Source: Hyphomonadaceae bacterium
GTDB taxonomy: Bacteria > Pseudomonadota > Alphaproteobacteria > Caulobacterales > Aquidulcibacteraceae
Reading direction: 5' to 3'
Assembly (NCBI GenBank): GCA_022841905.1
Contig: JALHQO010000002.1
Span: 1-64,000 of the forward strand
DNA length: 64,000 nt
Numbering within the stretch: the stretch's first letter is position 1; every line of letters begins with the position of its first letter. Shown one piece after another: positions 9,533 through 22,251 of this stretch. The position numbers and the translations under genes are program-made. Below the pieces are notes generated by a model. The model saw nothing but the letters and a program-made list of their open reading frames with translations, was not told where the DNA came from and ran no database searches.

Positions 9533-10459
9533 ATGAACCACCTGAAGACCTATATTCTGCTAGCCGCCATGACCGCCCTGTTCGGCGGTGTCGGTTACTT
9601 GATCGGCGGCACGGGCGGCATGTTGATCGCGCTCGCGGTAGCGGCGGCGATGAATATGTTCGCTTACTGGAACGCCGATAAGCTGGTGTTACACCATTTC
9701 CGTGCCCAGGAGGTCGATCCGCGCCACCCCGACCCACGCGTGCAGGCTTACGTTCAAGACACGCTGGCGCTGGCGCAGCGCGCCGATCTCCCGGCGCCAA
9801 AAATTTACATCATCGACAACCCGCAGCCGAACGCCTTCGCTACAGGCCGCAATCCCGCGAACGCCGCCGTAGCAGCAACCACCGGCCTCCTCGGCCTACT
9901 GTCGCGCGAGGAAATTCGCGGCGTCATGGCGCACGAACTGGCGCACGTGAAAAACCGCGACACGCTGACCATGACGGTGACCGCCACCATCGCCGGCGCC
10001 ATCGCCATGCTGGCGAATTTCGCGCTGTTCTTCAGCCCGCGCGACGCCAACGGCAACTCCAACCCAATCGCCGGCCTGCTCATCATGCTGCTCGCGCCGC
10101 TCGCGGCGTCGCTGGTGCAAATGGCGATCAGCCGCGCGCGCGAGTACGAAGCCGACCGCATCGGCGCTGAGATCGGCGGCGAGCCGGAAGCGCTGGCCAG
10201 CGCGTTGCAGAAGATCGAAGGCTACGCCCGTCAGCGCGTGAACGAGGACGCCGAGCGCAATCCGGCGATGGCGCACCTCTTCATCATCAACCCGCTCTCG
10301 GGCCGTGGCGCCGACAACCTCTTCTCGACGCACCCGAACACGAAAAACCGCATCGCCCAGCTGATGCAGATGGCGCAGCGTCTCGGTCGCGGAACAACGC
10401 GGCCTGCGTCTGCCGACCAGCAGGGTCCGTGGGCGCGTCGCCAGGGTCCGTGGGGTTAA
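9533..10459 (+). CDS. htpX: HtpX-type membrane zinc metalloprotease
   Basis: A 308-residue inner-membrane M48 peptidase. Two helices come first, then the zinc motif HELAH at residues 134-138, two more helices (about 145-195), and the third ligand in [14 protein letters not shown] near residue 205. HtpX degrades misfolded membrane proteins alongside FtsH. The start has GAGGAG upstream (GAGGAGTCAG then ATG). The C-terminal 25 residues, [19 protein letters not shown], form a short hydrophilic tail with a duplicated QGPW. Confidence 0.94.
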   Translation: MNHLKTYILLAAMTALFGGVGYLIGGTGGMLIALAVAAAMNMFAYWNADKLVLHHFRAQEVDPRHPDPRVQAYVQDTLALAQRADLPAPKIYIIDNPQPNAFATGRNPANAAVAATTGLLGLLSREEIRGVMAHELAHVKNRDTLTMTVTATIAGAIAMLANFALFFSPRDANGNSNPIAGLLIMLLAPLAASLVQMAISRAREYEADRIGAEIGGEPEALASALQKIEGYARQRVNEDAERNPAMAHLFIINPLSGRGADNLFSTHPNTKNRIAQLMQMAQRLGRGTTRPASADQQGPWARRQGPWG

Positions 10460-10543
10460 ACCGCGGCAAGGCGCCATCGGCGCTTCACATCTGATTGATT
10501 TTGTGAACATTTCCTATTGGGCGCGGGGACAGGCCCGCGCACT

Positions 10544-12361
10544 ATGGTTGATGAAGCCTTAACCGGCGCACTGCGAGCCTTAGCGCGGCTCGCGATGCGT
10601 CTTTTTCCCGTCCTCCCAGCCGCGCTTTGCGTGGCGATCGGCATGTCTGCCGCGCCGGCCCCAGCCTGGGCCGATAGCCCCGTCGTGATCGACGGCGCCG
10701 ACGAGGACGTGCGCGAAGGCATCCTCGATTTGCTGCCGGATCGCGATGAGCCAACTACGCTGTTTGAAGCCGAGCGCATCGCCGAGGAGGCCGCCGCGCG
10801 CGCGCTCGTGTGGCTGCGCTCCGAAGGCTATTACGGCGCGACCGTAACGCCAGAAGCAAGCGAAGACCCGCCGTCAGCCCGGCTCGTCATCGCACCGGGC
10901 CCGCGCTTCCGCTTCGAACCGGTTGAAGTCGCCTATGTCGGCGAGCCGCCAAACGCGGCGGCCGCAAGCGAGATCACGCGCGCGCTGCAAACCGTGGAGC
11001 CCGGCGCCCCGGCGCGCGCGGCCAGCGTGTTGGAAGCGGAAGCCAACGCGATTGCGGCGCTGCAATCGGCCGGTTACGCCGAAGCCGCCGCCGGTGAAAG
11101 ACGCGTCGTTGTCGACCACGCCACCGCACTGGTCACTGCGCGCTATGAGTTCAATGTTGGCGCGCTCGCGCGCTTGGGCGATGTGCGCGCCTCGCCCGAC
11201 AGCATCATCCGGCCGAGCTTCATCGATAGCCTACAAAACTGGGAGGATGGCGAAACCTATTCGCCGCAAGCGCTGGCGCAACTCCGCCGCGACATCACCT
11301 CCACCAGCGCCGTCTCCCTCGCCACCACGCGGCTTGAACCGCCAAACGCAGCCGGCGTGCGCGACGTCGTGGTCGAGATCGAACCGGCGCGCCGCAACGC
11401 CTACGAACTCGGCGCCAGCTATTCCACCACGGAAGGCGTCGGCGTCGTCGCGGAGTGGACGCGCCGGAATTTCACGCGGCGCGCGGATTCGCTCAGCGTC
11501 GAAGCAACGCTGGCGGAGCTGCAGCAGGGCCTCACTGCCGAATGGCTGCGCCCGCACGCCGCCGGCCTTGGCCACGCCATCACCTTCGGCGCCGAGATCA
11601 CACGCGATGACCTCGACGCGTACACACGAACGGGCGCGGCCATTTATGGCTCAGTCGATGCATCGAGCCGCTTACGGATCGGCCAAAGCTACGGCTTGCG
11701 GCTCTCGGCCGACCAATATGACGACATTGGCGGCGCAGCCGTCAGCGACGCGATCGTGCTGTCGGGCTTCTACAATCTGCGCAACGACACTACTGGATTT
11801 TCGCTCGATCCGCGCGACGGCTCGATCGTCGATCTCCGCATCGAACCGTCCGCCTCGGCGGGCGATGAGACGCTGGGCTTCGTCCGCCTCATCGGCGATG
11901 GCCGCATCTACGAATCCTTCGGCGAGAATGACCGGCTCACCCTCGCTGCGCGTTTGCGCACCGGTTGGCTCGAGCCCGTCTCTGGCAGCGCCGACGATGT
12001 TCCGCCGGATCGCCGCTTCTATGCCGGCGGCGGCGGCTCGGTGCGCGGCTATGCTTACAACTCCATCTATCCGGAAGAACGCGACCTGCTCGGCCTCACG
12101 CCGGGCGGCCAAGGCGCAGTCGATGGTTCGCTCGAAGCACGCTGGCGTTTCGACAATTCGTGGGGTGCTGCCGTGTTTGTCGACGCCGGTACGGCGTTCG
12201 ACTATTGGGGTGACGCCGGCGATCTGAGCTGGGGCGCAGGCTTTGGCGTTCGTTACGATCTGGGCTTTGCGCCGCTGCGCGTCGATATCGCCGTGCCTTT
12301 GGACGAAGACGAGTCCGGCGACGACTTCGTGCTTTATATCAGCCTGGGCCAAGCGTTTTGA
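10544..12361 (+). CDS. tamA: TamA-type outer-membrane protein (Omp85/BamA superfamily)
   Basis: About 605 residues: a signal peptide ending PAPAWA, two or three POTRA-like repeats (about residues 35-260), then a 16-strand-type Omp85 barrel with the conserved GGGGSVRGYAYN loop and a C-terminal aromatic strand ending LYISLGQAF. TamA works with TamB to insert autotransporters and other barrels in the outer membrane. tamB follows with a four-base overlap, which supports the call. The first codon is uncertain: ATG 10544 and ATG 10595 are both possible, and 10595 gives a shorter, more typical signal peptide. Confidence 0.9.
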   Translation: MVDEALTGALRALARLAMRLFPVLPAALCVAIGMSAAPAPAWADSPVVIDGADEDVREGILDLLPDRDEPTTLFEAERIAEEAAARALVWLRSEGYYGATVTPEASEDPPSARLVIAPGPRFRFEPVEVAYVGEPPNAAAASEITRALQTVEPGAPARAASVLEAEANAIAALQSAGYAEAAAGERRVVVDHATALVTARYEFNVGALARLGDVRASPDSIIRPSFIDSLQNWEDGETYSPQALAQLRRDITSTSAVSLATTRLEPPNAAGVRDVVVEIEPARRNAYELGASYSTTEGVGVVAEWTRRNFTRRADSLSVEATLAELQQGLTAEWLRPHAAGLGHAITFGAEITRDDLDAYTRTGAAIYGSVDASSRLRIGQSYGLRLSADQYDDIGGAAVSDAIVLSGFYNLRNDTTGFSLDPRDGSIVDLRIEPSASAGDETLGFVRLIGDGRIYESFGENDRLTLAARLRTGWLEPVSGSADDVPPDRRFYAGGGGSVRGYAYNSIYPEERDLLGLTPGGQGAVDGSLEARWRFDNSWGAAVFVDAGTAFDYWGDAGDLSWGAGFGVRYDLGFAPLRVDIAVPLDEDESGDDFVLYISLGQAF

Positions 12362-15300
12362 GCGAGGACCCGTCGCCTCCTCCGCCGCGCAAACGCCGGC
12401 GCCACTGGCTCTTTCCCGCGACGGGCGCCGCCATCATGGCGAGCGGCGCAGCGGTCGGCATCGGCCCGCTCGCCCCGTGGGTGGTCGATCAATTCGCCGA
12501 CGGCGCACGCATTTGGCGGCTGGGGCGCCTCGAGGTCGAAGGCGTACGCGGCGGCTGGCTCGGCGCGCTCACCGCCGCTCGCGTTACCATCGCCGATGAG
12601 CAGGGTGTTTGGCTCGAAGCCAGCAATCTGGAACTCAACTGGCGCCCGCAAGACATTCTCGGCGGCACGGTGCGCCTCGACGCGGCGCGCGCCAATTCGA
12701 TCGTCATTCTGCGCCAGCCAACTTTACTTCCAAGCCGCCCACCGAGCGGCGCCACGTTCGATATCGATCTGCGCGGCATCCATGTCGACACGATAACGGT
12801 TGAAGAAGCCGCGTTCGGCGTCGCGGCCGCGTTCACCGCCGATTTTGAATTGCGTATCGAAGACGATGCGTTCCAGGCGCTCGACATCGCCTTGCAGCGC
12901 ACCGACAGCGACGCCGACCGCATCATCGCGCAAGTCGGCGTCGGCGAAGCCTACGTCTTGCACGCCGACATTTACGGCGCGCCAGGCGGCATTCTGGCGA
13001 GCGCGCTCGGTGTCCCGGACGAAGAGGTTCGCGCCACCGCGCGCGGCGAAGGCGACGCACAGACGGGTGCGGCTTCGGCTCTCATAAGCATTGGCGCCGA
13101 TGAGAGCGAAGCAGCGAACTTCATCAGCATTCTCGGCAACTGGACACCGGAGCGCTGGGCCATCACACGCGCCACCGCCCGGCTCGATCGCCTGCCCGCG
13201 CTGGAAACGCTCGCCCGCCGCATTGGCCCGAGCGTCGAGCTTGCCGCCAGCGGCGCGCATGCGGGCGCGTTGGAAGCGCGCGCCGCGACGCCGTTCTTCG
13301 CCGTCGATTTGCAAGGCGCGCTCAACGAAGAATGGGAGCTCGATGGACCCGCGCGCTTTGTCGCGACGACCGAGCGCCTCTCCGACATCGCCCGCGAGTC
13401 GCCGTTTGAGCTTGGCGCCGCGCGGCTGGAAGGCGAACTGCGCGCCGCCCGCGGCACGACCGCCATTCAAGCCACGCTGGATGCCCAGGCTATCGATGCA
13501 CTCGGTCAACGCACGCAGCTTGCCGGCCCGGTCAACGCCGCGCTGACGCAGGCGCGGTTTGAACTCGACGCCGATCTGCGCGCGCCTGCCGACACCGCGC
13601 CGCTGTTTGCACAAGCGCGCCTGCGCACCGAACTCAATTTCGATCGCGCGCGCGGCCGCTTCTCGCTCGATCGCGCCGAGCTCACCAGCGATGCACTCGC
13701 GCTGACTGCGCAAGGCTGGGTCAATCGCGGTGACGGCGAATTCTCCGGCGACTGGCGCATCCGCCGCCTGCAAGCCTTCTCACCCGATTTAACCGGCCAA
13801 GCCGCAGGCCGCTGGCGCGCCTTCGCCGAGGACGCTGGCGACGAACGCGTCTGGACATCCACCTTGCAGGGCGCCGGCGAACGCATCGGCGGCGCGCCGG
13901 CAATCGTGCCGCAATTGCTTGGCGCTTCGCCAAGCTTGGATGGGCGCTTCACCTACGAGAATGGCGGCATCACCGTCACACATGCGCGCGTCGAAGGCGC
14001 GCAACTGCGCGCCGGCGCAACCGGCCGCATCGTCAGCGGCCAAGCCGATCTCGCGCTCGAAGCGACAGCGCGCGGGCCGCTCTCGCTTGGCGGCGCAGAG
14101 ATCGCCGGCGCGGTGGACGCGACCGGCCGCATCACGGGGCGCATCGCGCGTCCGACGTTAACAGCGCGCGCCTCGGTTTCGAGCTTCGCGGCGGGCGGCG
14201 TTGTTGTTGAACAACCGATCGTGGACTTCACACTCGCGCCCACCGGCAACGCTTATGCCGGGACCGCGACAGTGCAAGGTGCGGCATCCGGGCAACCGCT
14301 CAACGGCAGCGCCAACATCAACATTGCCGGCGGCGCGTTCGGGCTCAGCAACCTCGATGCGCAATGGGGCGGCCTCGCTGCGCAAGGCTCGGCCTCGTTC
14401 GGTTCGCGCGGCGTGACGGCGGCGCTCGATGTCAACGGCGCACTCGACGGCATCGTGCCGGGCGTGACCGGCCGCTTTAGCGGCGACCTTGCGCTCAGCC
14501 CCGAGACGCTCACGCTGGACGCACAAATCGTGGACGCGCGCGCCGGCGAGTTACGCATTCGCGCCGCGACACTTCGCGCGCAGGGGCCGATGAACGCCAT
14601 CGCCGCAACTTTCGACATGCGCGGGCGCTTACGCGAGGCGCCGCTGCAATTTGCCGGCACAGCAATGGCCGATCTCGACGGCGCCTCCGCGCTCAGTGCC
14701 GAAGGCCGCGGCACGTTGGCCGGCGCCGATATCTTCACGCGAGCGCCGATGCGCGCCGAATGGCGCGAGGGGCGCATGGAAGCATCGCTTGATGTCGCCG
14801 TTGGCGACGGCGTCGTGCGTGCAAGCTGGACCGATCGCGGCCGCGCGCTCTCCGGCTCCGCGGAGATCGAGGATGCACCGCTCGCGCCGCTCGCTGCGAT
14901 TTGGGGCGAACGCGCCACCGGCCGCATCGATGGACGCGTCACGCTCGCCAGCCATGGCGGTGGCCTATCCGGCGATGCTGACATCAGCTTCGACGACGCG
15001 CGCTTCGCCGGACGTCAGCGCGGCACGCTCGATATGCGCATTGTCGGTCAACTCACGCCCGCGCGCCTCGCCGCCACTGTCGACGCAACCTCGACCGACG
15101 GCCTGGTCGCGCATTTCGAAGCAGATGCGCCCGTCGTCACCGGCGCTGCCCCCATCCGCATCGCGCTCGCGCCCGAGCGGCGCGGTCGCGCGACGTGGCG
15201 CGTAACCGGCCCCTCCGACAGCCTCTGGGCCGCCGCGCGCTTGCCGGATCAATCGCTGCAAGGCCAACTGAACGGCGAAGGCGAGCTTGAGTTTGGCGCC

Positions 15301-16464
15301 GGCTATCTCTCCGGCGACGGTTACATCGAAATCGTCGATGGCCGGTTTGAGGACAAGCTCACCGGCGTCACACTCGTCGATCTCGACGCGCGCGTCGCCA
15401 TCGACAATCGCGGCGTCACCATCGAAAATTTCACCGCATCCGGCCCGCGCGGCGGCCGCCTTACCGCCACCGGCGGCAGCGACACGAACCGCGAAGGCAC
15501 GATCACGGTGACCGTCAACGACATGCGCGTCGCCGATCGGCCCGACGCACGCGCTGTCGCCAGCGGCGAACTGACTTTAACGTGGGAAGGCCTGCACTCG
15601 GCCCTCAGCGGCGAACTCAACATCACCGAGGCCGAGATCGATATCGCCGCGAATCCCGAAGCCGGCATCCCGACGCTCGATGTCATCGAGATCAACCGGC
15701 CGAACGATTTCGATGAAACCGAGGAGGAGGAGGAAGTCGCCGAAGCAACGCGCCGCAATGGCGCGACCACTTTGGACGTGCGCGTGCGGGCGCCGGGGCG
15801 CGTGTTCACGCGCGGGCGCGGCGTAGATGCGGAATGGTCGCTCGACCTGCACCTGCAGGGCACATCGAACAATCCGCTTCTGTTCGGAGACGCGCGCGCC
15901 ATCCGCGGCACGCTCGCCCTCTCCGGCCAGCCATTCGAGATCGAAGATGCACGTATCGTCTTCCGCGGCGATCCGCTCGACGCGCAGATCGATCTCACCG
16001 CCGTGCGCGACACCGCCGATCTCTCGGCCAGCATCCGCTTGACCGGCACCGCGCGCGATCCGGAAGTGACATTCTCCAGCGATCCAGCGCTGCCGGAAGA
16101 CGAGATCCTGCCGCAAATCCTGTTCGGCCGCTCTGTCGAAGATCTTTCGGGGTTCGAAGCCGCGCAGCTCGCCGCGAGTCTGGCTGCGCTCAGCGGCCGC
16201 GCTTCGCTCGATCTAGTGGACGCAGCACGCGCCGCCGCCGGGCTCGATCGCTTCAACGTGCGCCAGGACGAAGACGGCGGTTTCCTCGTCGCTGGCGGCG
16301 TCTATCTGACCCGCAACGTCTATGTCGAGGTGGCGCGCACCGGCCTCGGCCAAGCGCAAACCCGCGTCGAATACACCATCCGCCCACGCCTCGTGCTGAT
16401 CACCAGCTTCCTCGGCAATGGCGATCAACGCGTTTCGCTGCGCTGGCGGCGTGAAACGGATTGA
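12358..16464 (+). CDS. tamB: TamB-type translocation and assembly module protein
   Basis: A 1368-residue protein starting at TTG 12358 inside the stop of tamA (TTGA overlap), so it is probably translated by coupling. One N-terminal helix (about residues 20-45) anchors it in the inner membrane; the long middle is repetitive beta-rich sequence expected to form the periplasm-spanning groove. The C-terminal DUF490/TamB domain is clear from about residue 1060: GNPLLFGDARAIRGTL-like motif, ILPQILFGRSVEDLSGFEAA and the final YTIRPRLVLITSFLGNGDQ. An acidic patch, DETEEEEEVAEA, occurs near residue 1120. Confidence 0.93.
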   Translation: MSEDPSPPPPRKRRRHWLFPATGAAIMASGAAVGIGPLAPWVVDQFADGARIWRLGRLEVEGVRGGWLGALTAARVTIADEQGVWLEASNLELNWRPQDILGGTVRLDAARANSIVILRQPTLLPSRPPSGATFDIDLRGIHVDTITVEEAAFGVAAAFTADFELRIEDDAFQALDIALQRTDSDADRIIAQVGVGEAYVLHADIYGAPGGILASALGVPDEEVRATARGEGDAQTGAASALISIGADESEAANFISILGNWTPERWAITRATARLDRLPALETLARRIGPSVELAASGAHAGALEARAATPFFAVDLQGALNEEWELDGPARFVATTERLSDIARESPFELGAARLEGELRAARGTTAIQATLDAQAIDALGQRTQLAGPVNAALTQARFELDADLRAPADTAPLFAQARLRTELNFDRARGRFSLDRAELTSDALALTAQGWVNRGDGEFSGDWRIRRLQAFSPDLTGQAAGRWRAFAEDAGDERVWTSTLQGAGERIGGAPAIVPQLLGASPSLDGRFTYENGGITVTHARVEGAQLRAGATGRIVSGQADLALEATARGPLSLGGAEIAGAVDATGRITGRIARPTLTARASVSSFAAGGVVVEQPIVDFTLAPTGNAYAGTATVQGAASGQPLNGSANINIAGGAFGLSNLDAQWGGLAAQGSASFGSRGVTAALDVNGALDGIVPGVTGRFSGDLALSPETLTLDAQIVDARAGELRIRAATLRAQGPMNAIAATFDMRGRLREAPLQFAGTAMADLDGASALSAEGRGTLAGADIFTRAPMRAEWREGRMEASLDVAVGDGVVRASWTDRGRALSGSAEIEDAPLAPLAAIWGERATGRIDGRVTLASHGGGLSGDADISFDDARFAGRQRGTLDMRIVGQLTPARLAATVDATSTDGLVAHFEADAPVVTGAAPIRIALAPERRGRATWRVTGPSDSLWAAARLPDQSLQGQLNGEGELEFGAGYLSGDGYIEIVDGRFEDKLTGVTLVDLDARVAIDNRGVTIENFTASGPRGGRLTATGGSDTNREGTITVTVNDMRVADRPDARAVASGELTLTWEGLHSALSGELNITEAEIDIAANPEAGIPTLDVIEINRPNDFDETEEEEEVAEATRRNGATTLDVRVRAPGRVFTRGRGVDAEWSLDLHLQGTSNNPLLFGDARAIRGTLALSGQPFEIEDARIVFRGDPLDAQIDLTAVRDTADLSASIRLTGTARDPEVTFSSDPALPEDEILPQILFGRSVEDLSGFEAAQLAASLAALSGRASLDLVDAARAAAGLDRFNVRQDEDGGFLVAGGVYLTRNVYVEVARTGLGQAQTRVEYTIRPRLVLITSFLGNGDQRVSLRWRRETD

Positions 16465-16466
16465 AG

Positions 16467-18255
<1,789 letters not shown>

Positions 18256-18309
18256 CAAAACCTCTCACCCGCCTTTATAGCGCGGCAACCTGAGGTTTCG
18301 AGCGCAAAA

Positions 18310-18759
18310 TCAGCCCAATGCCGCCTGCGCTTTGCGGCGTGCTTCAGCGCCTTCGCGCGGATCGAGCCCAAGCAAATCGGTGACGCGCCGCATCATCGCA
18401 TCTTCGTGCTTCTCGCGCTCGGCATCCGCCAACATAACGCGCCACAGCGCTTCGATCACCGTAGCGCGCTCTTCGTAAGGAATGCCGGCTTTAATCAACG
18501 AGGTGAACTTGTACATGTCGCTCGACGCCGCCTCCGCCGTTTCGCCTTGCGCACGCAGCGCCGCCGCGGCGTCCGCCGAAAGCCCGTACCGTTCGCTCAA
18601 GACGCGATCAATCTGGGCGCGTTCGGCCTCGGCATAATCGTGATCGGCATGAGCGGCGATAACCAACAGTGCGGCCACCGCGATGCGCTGATCTTCCGGC
18701 GCCAGGGCGCCGCCCTCTTCGGGCATTCCCTTTAGTCTTTTGAGCAAATCGGCAAGCAT
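18310..18759 (-). CDS. TerB-like (tellurite resistance TerB fold) protein
   Basis: A 149-residue all-helical protein. The pattern IAVAALLVIAAHADHDYAEAERAQIDRVL near residues 26-54 and a second half VIEALWRVMLADAEREKHEDAMMRRVTDLLG (about 101-131) with paired acidic residues is the TerB/DUF533-type metal-binding helical repeat. The family is widespread and tellurite resistance is not implied; the neighbouring genes contain no other ter functions. It is divergent from proB, with about 70 bases between. Confidence 0.78.
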   Translation of the reverse strand: MLADLLKRLKGMPEEGGALAPEDQRIAVAALLVIAAHADHDYAEAERAQIDRVLSERYGLSADAAAALRAQGETAEAASSDMYKFTSLIKAGIPYEERATVIEALWRVMLADAEREKHEDAMMRRVTDLLGLDPREGAEARRKAQAALG

Positions 18760-18828
18760 GAGCGTGACCTAGAGCCTCCTTGCACCGGCGGCAAGAACGC
18801 CCTGTCGCAATCGCTGCGACCGGGTACT

Positions 18829-19950
18829 ATGTCCGCACGCATGGCCTCCCCACTCGCCTCAGCCAAACGCATCGTGCTGAAGATCGGTTCAGCACTGCTG
18901 GTCGATCCCGCGACCGGCGAACCCGCGTGCGCGTGGTTGAACGCTTTGGCTGATGACGTCGCCCTCGCGCGCGGCCAAGGCAAACAGGTGCTGATCGTCT
19001 CGTCGGGCGCCATCGCGCTGGGCCGGCGCGTGCTAGGGCTCGCGCAAACCAAGCGCCTGGAGGAGAAGCAGGCCGCTGCCGCTGCGGGGCAAGCGCGACT
19101 GATGGCGGCCTATGAAGCGGCGTTCTCGCGCCATGGCATCCCGGTCGCACAAGCGCTGCTGACGCCGGACGACACCGAGCGCCGCCGCCGCTGGCTCAAT
19201 GGCCGCGCTACGTTGGAGACGCTGCTGAAGCTCGGCGCCGTGCCGATCGTCAACGAGAACGACACCGTCGCCACCGCCGAAATCCGCTATGGCGATAACG
19301 ACCGCCTCGCCGCGCGCGCAGCGCAAATGATCTCCGCCGACGCGCTGATTCTGTTCTCCGACATTGACGGACTTTACGAGTCCGATCCGCGCCATAATCC
19401 GCACGCGCCCTTCATTGCCGAAGTGCGCGAGATCACGCCCGCGATCGAAGCCATGGCCGGCGATCCCGGCGCGCTCGGCTCGGGCGGCATGCGCACCAAG
19501 ATCGAAGCCGCCAAGATCGCCACGCGCGCAGGCTGCGCTGTCGCCATTATGAAAGGCGGCGGCGACGCGCCGCTCACAGCGCTCGCAAACGGCGCGCGCG
19601 CGACATGGTTCCTGCCGACGGCAACGCCGCAAGCCGCGTACAAGAGCTGGATCGCCGGCGCGCTGAAACCACAAGGCGATCTCACCATCGATGATGGCGC
19701 GGTGACGGCGCTGAAAGCCGGCAAGAGCTTACTTGCGGCGGGCGTAAGCCAAGTCAGCGGCGCCTTCGAGAAAGGTGATGCCGTGCGCATCGTTAATGGG
19801 GGCGTCGAGGTTGGGCGCGGGCTGGCGCGTTACGACGCCGCTGAAACCGCGCGCATCAAGGGCCTAAAGAGCGCCGATATCGCGGCGGCCCTCGGTTATG
19901 ACGCAGGCGGCGTGATCGTGCATGCGGACGATCTGGTGTTGAGCTGCTAG
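18829..19950 (+). CDS. proB: Glutamate 5-kinase
   Basis: A 373-residue cytoplasmic kinase, first step of proline synthesis. The amino-acid kinase domain shows [11 protein letters not shown] near residues 15-25, [22 protein letters not shown] and [17 protein letters not shown]-terminal PUA domain (about residues 280-373) follows, as in the full-length E. coli-type enzyme. proA follows after ten bases, so the two form the usual proBA pair. ATG 18841 is an alternative start four codons later. Confidence 0.95.
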   Translation: MSARMASPLASAKRIVLKIGSALLVDPATGEPACAWLNALADDVALARGQGKQVLIVSSGAIALGRRVLGLAQTKRLEEKQAAAAAGQARLMAAYEAAFSRHGIPVAQALLTPDDTERRRRWLNGRATLETLLKLGAVPIVNENDTVATAEIRYGDNDRLAARAAQMISADALILFSDIDGLYESDPRHNPHAPFIAEVREITPAIEAMAGDPGALGSGGMRTKIEAAKIATRAGCAVAIMKGGGDAPLTALANGARATWFLPTATPQAAYKSWIAGALKPQGDLTIDDGAVTALKAGKSLLAAGVSQVSGAFEKGDAVRIVNGGVEVGRGLARYDAAETARIKGLKSADIAAALGYDAGGVIVHADDLVLSC

Positions 19951-19960
19951 ATTGGCGCCC

Positions 19961-21229
19961 ATGGACGACGCCTCGCCCCTTCTGCGCCAGATGCTCGACA
20001 TTGGCCAACGCGCCCGCGCCGCGTCGCGGGCCCTGGCCGACGCGTCATCAGCAACGCGCAACGCAGCGCTGACGGCAATCGCGCAAGAACTGCGCGCGGC
20101 TAGCGATTCGATCCTGAGCGCCAACGCTCAAGACGTCGCGCGCGCGGGCGAAGCTGGGCTCGACCACGCTTTTATTGACCGGCTGACGCTCAATGCGACG
20201 CGCCTCGACGCTATCGTCAGCGGCGTGGAGATCATCGCCGCTTTGCCGGACCCGGTCGGCGCAACTACCGAAGAATGGACACGCCCTAACGGTTTGCGCA
20301 TCGCGCGCGTACGCACGCCGATCGGGGTCATCGGCATGATCTTCGAGAGCCGGCCTAACGTGGCCGCCGACGCAGGCGCACTCGCGCTCCGCGCCGGCAA
20401 CGCCATCATTCTACGCGGCGGTTCTGACAGTGCGGCGAGCAGCGCGGCAATCGTGGCGGCCTTGCGCAAGGCGCTTGCGAGCGCGGGCTTGCCGGAGGAC
20501 GCGATTCAGGTCGTTCCAAGCGCCGACCGCGCGGCTGTCGGCCACATGCTGGCCGGCCTCGGCGGCGCCATCGACATCATCATTCCGCGCGGGGGCAAAT
20601 CATTGGTGGCGCGGGTGCAGAGCGAAGCGCACGTGCCGGTGTTCGCGCACCTGGAAGGCGTTTGCCACACCTACATTCACGCCGATGCCGGCGCCGCAAA
20701 AGCTGTCGCTATCACTGTGAACGCGAAACTTCGCCGCGTCTCCGTATGCGGCGCGACGGAGACTTTGCTGATCGATCGCGCCGTGGCGCCATCGCTTCTG
20801 CCATCAATCGCCGAAGCGCTCACCGCCGAAGGCTGCGCCTTGCGCGGCGATGCGGAGGCGCGCGCGATCATGCCGATGGCGGACGCGACGGAGGACGATT
20901 GGCGTACTGAGTATCTCGCGCCAATCCTTTCCGTCCGTGTCGTTGACGGCATCGACGCCGCCATCGCGCATATCGCACACTACGGCTCACAGCACACCGA
21001 GTGCATCGTCACCGAGAACGCCAGCGCGGCCGATACTTTCCTTCGCCGCGTCGACAGCGCCATCGTTCTGCACAACGCCTCCACGCAATTCGCCGATGGC
21101 GGTGAGTTCGGGTTCGGCGGCGAGATCGGCATCGCCACGGGTCGCCTGCATGCGCGCGGCCCGGTTGGCGCGGAGCAGCTCACCACCTTCAAATACGTCG
21201 TGCGCGGCGATGGCCAGGTGCGGCCATGA
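19961..21229 (+). CDS. proA: Gamma-glutamyl phosphate reductase
   Basis: A 422-residue NADPH-dependent dehydrogenase turning glutamyl phosphate into glutamate semialdehyde for proline. The [22 protein letters not shown] segment, RGGSDSA, and the catalytic cysteine in [15 protein letters not shown] are visible. ATG 19961 starts the family sequence; a TTG at 19952 is possible. The stop overlaps the nadD start (ATGA at 21226-21229), indicating translational coupling. Confidence 0.95.
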   Translation: MDDASPLLRQMLDIGQRARAASRALADASSATRNAALTAIAQELRAASDSILSANAQDVARAGEAGLDHAFIDRLTLNATRLDAIVSGVEIIAALPDPVGATTEEWTRPNGLRIARVRTPIGVIGMIFESRPNVAADAGALALRAGNAIILRGGSDSAASSAAIVAALRKALASAGLPEDAIQVVPSADRAAVGHMLAGLGGAIDIIIPRGGKSLVARVQSEAHVPVFAHLEGVCHTYIHADAGAAKAVAITVNAKLRRVSVCGATETLLIDRAVAPSLLPSIAEALTAEGCALRGDAEARAIMPMADATEDDWRTEYLAPILSVRVVDGIDAAIAHIAHYGSQHTECIVTENASAADTFLRRVDSAIVLHNASTQFADGGEFGFGGEIGIATGRLHARGPVGAEQLTTFKYVVRGDGQVRP

Positions 21230-21777
21230 AGCGTGCGTTCCCGCTCGCTTTCCCTGGCATGAAAATCGGGCTCTTCGGCGGCAGCTTCGATCCAGCGCAT
21301 GAGGGCCACGCCCACGTTGCCGAAACAGCGCTGAAGCGGCTCGGCCTCGACAAAGTGTGGTGGCTCGTTTCGCCGCAAAATCCGCTGAAACCGAAATCCA
21401 GCCCGTTCGCCCAACGCGTGGCTTCGGCGCAAGCGCAGGCTCATGGCCGGCAGATGGAAGTCACCGACATCGAAGCGCGGCTGGGCGTGGGCTTCACCTA
21501 CCAAACCCTGCGGGCGCTGAAGCGGCGCTATCCGGGCGTGGAATTTTTTCTCGTCATGGGCGCCGACAACCTTGCCAACTTCCGCCGTTGGCGAAATTGG
21601 CGGGAGGTGGCCGAGGCCGTCCCGGTCGTGGTGGTGTCCCGCCCCGGCGCCGGCGCACGCCACCGGCTATCTGCGCCAAAACACTGGATTTTCCTGACCG
21701 CCCGCCATCACCGCCAATCGTCCACCGCGCTCCGGGCCGCGCGGCGCCCGCCGGTGGCGAAACCGAAGCGGAAGTGA
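21226..21777 (+). CDS. nadD: Nicotinate-nucleotide adenylyltransferase
   Basis: A 183-residue nucleotidyltransferase of NAD synthesis. The signature [14 protein letters not shown] is at about residues 15-28 and the C-terminal SSTALR near residues 166-171 completes the active site; [15 protein letters not shown] is the conserved middle. The first 11 residues ([11 protein letters not shown]) precede MKIG, so ATG 21259 may be used, but the ATGA overlap with proA favours 21226. The C-terminus is basic ([11 protein letters not shown]). Confidence 0.94.
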   Translation: MKRAFPLAFPGMKIGLFGGSFDPAHEGHAHVAETALKRLGLDKVWWLVSPQNPLKPKSSPFAQRVASAQAQAHGRQMEVTDIEARLGVGFTYQTLRALKRRYPGVEFFLVMGADNLANFRRWRNWREVAEAVPVVVVSRPGAGARHRLSAPKHWIFLTARHHRQSSTALRAARRPPVAKPKRK

Positions 21778-21858
21778 TAGCGTTGCCCCTCTCGGAGCAA
21801 CCAAGGACCAAAGCACCTGTCGCCTGAAATCAAACGCGCACCGGCCGCGTCACGAGCC

Positions 21859-22248
21859 GTGAAACCCCCGCGTGACGCCGCTGAACGGCCGCCGCGCGGC
21901 ATTGATGTCGAAGCTGCGACGCGCGTGGTGTTGACCTCGCTCGAAGACGACAAAGCCGAAGACATCGTCACCATCGATATTCGCGGCAAGTCATCGTTCG
22001 CCGATATGCTGGTCGTCGCCTCGGGCCGCTCGGCGCGCCATGTCGGCGCGCTGGCCGACCACATCATGCGCAAACTGAAAGAGAGCGGCCTGAAGGACGT
22101 TCATGTCGAAGGCATGCCGCACGCCGATTGGGTGCTGGTGGATGCGGGCGACGTGGTGGTGCATCTCTTCCGGCCGGAAGTGCGCTCCTTCTATAACATC
22201 GAGAAAATCTGGGCCGGCGGCCCGGGTCCCGACCCCACACCCGTCTGA
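21859..22248 (+). CDS. rsfS: Ribosome silencing factor RsfS
   Basis: A 129-residue protein of the DUF143/Iojap family, which binds L14 on the 50S subunit and blocks subunit joining under starvation. KAEDIVTIDIRGKSSFADMLVVASGRSARHVGALAD and VLVDAGDVVVHLFRPEVRSFYNIEKIW are diagnostic. The 5' end is uncertain: GTG 21859 is used here with a basic proline-rich leader (KPPRDAAERPPRG), and no strong Shine-Dalgarno is seen. rlmH follows after three bases. Confidence 0.93.
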   Translation: MKPPRDAAERPPRGIDVEAATRVVLTSLEDDKAEDIVTIDIRGKSSFADMLVVASGRSARHVGALADHIMRKLKESGLKDVHVEGMPHADWVLVDAGDVVVHLFRPEVRSFYNIEKIWAGGPGPDPTPV

Positions 22249-22251
22249 CGC

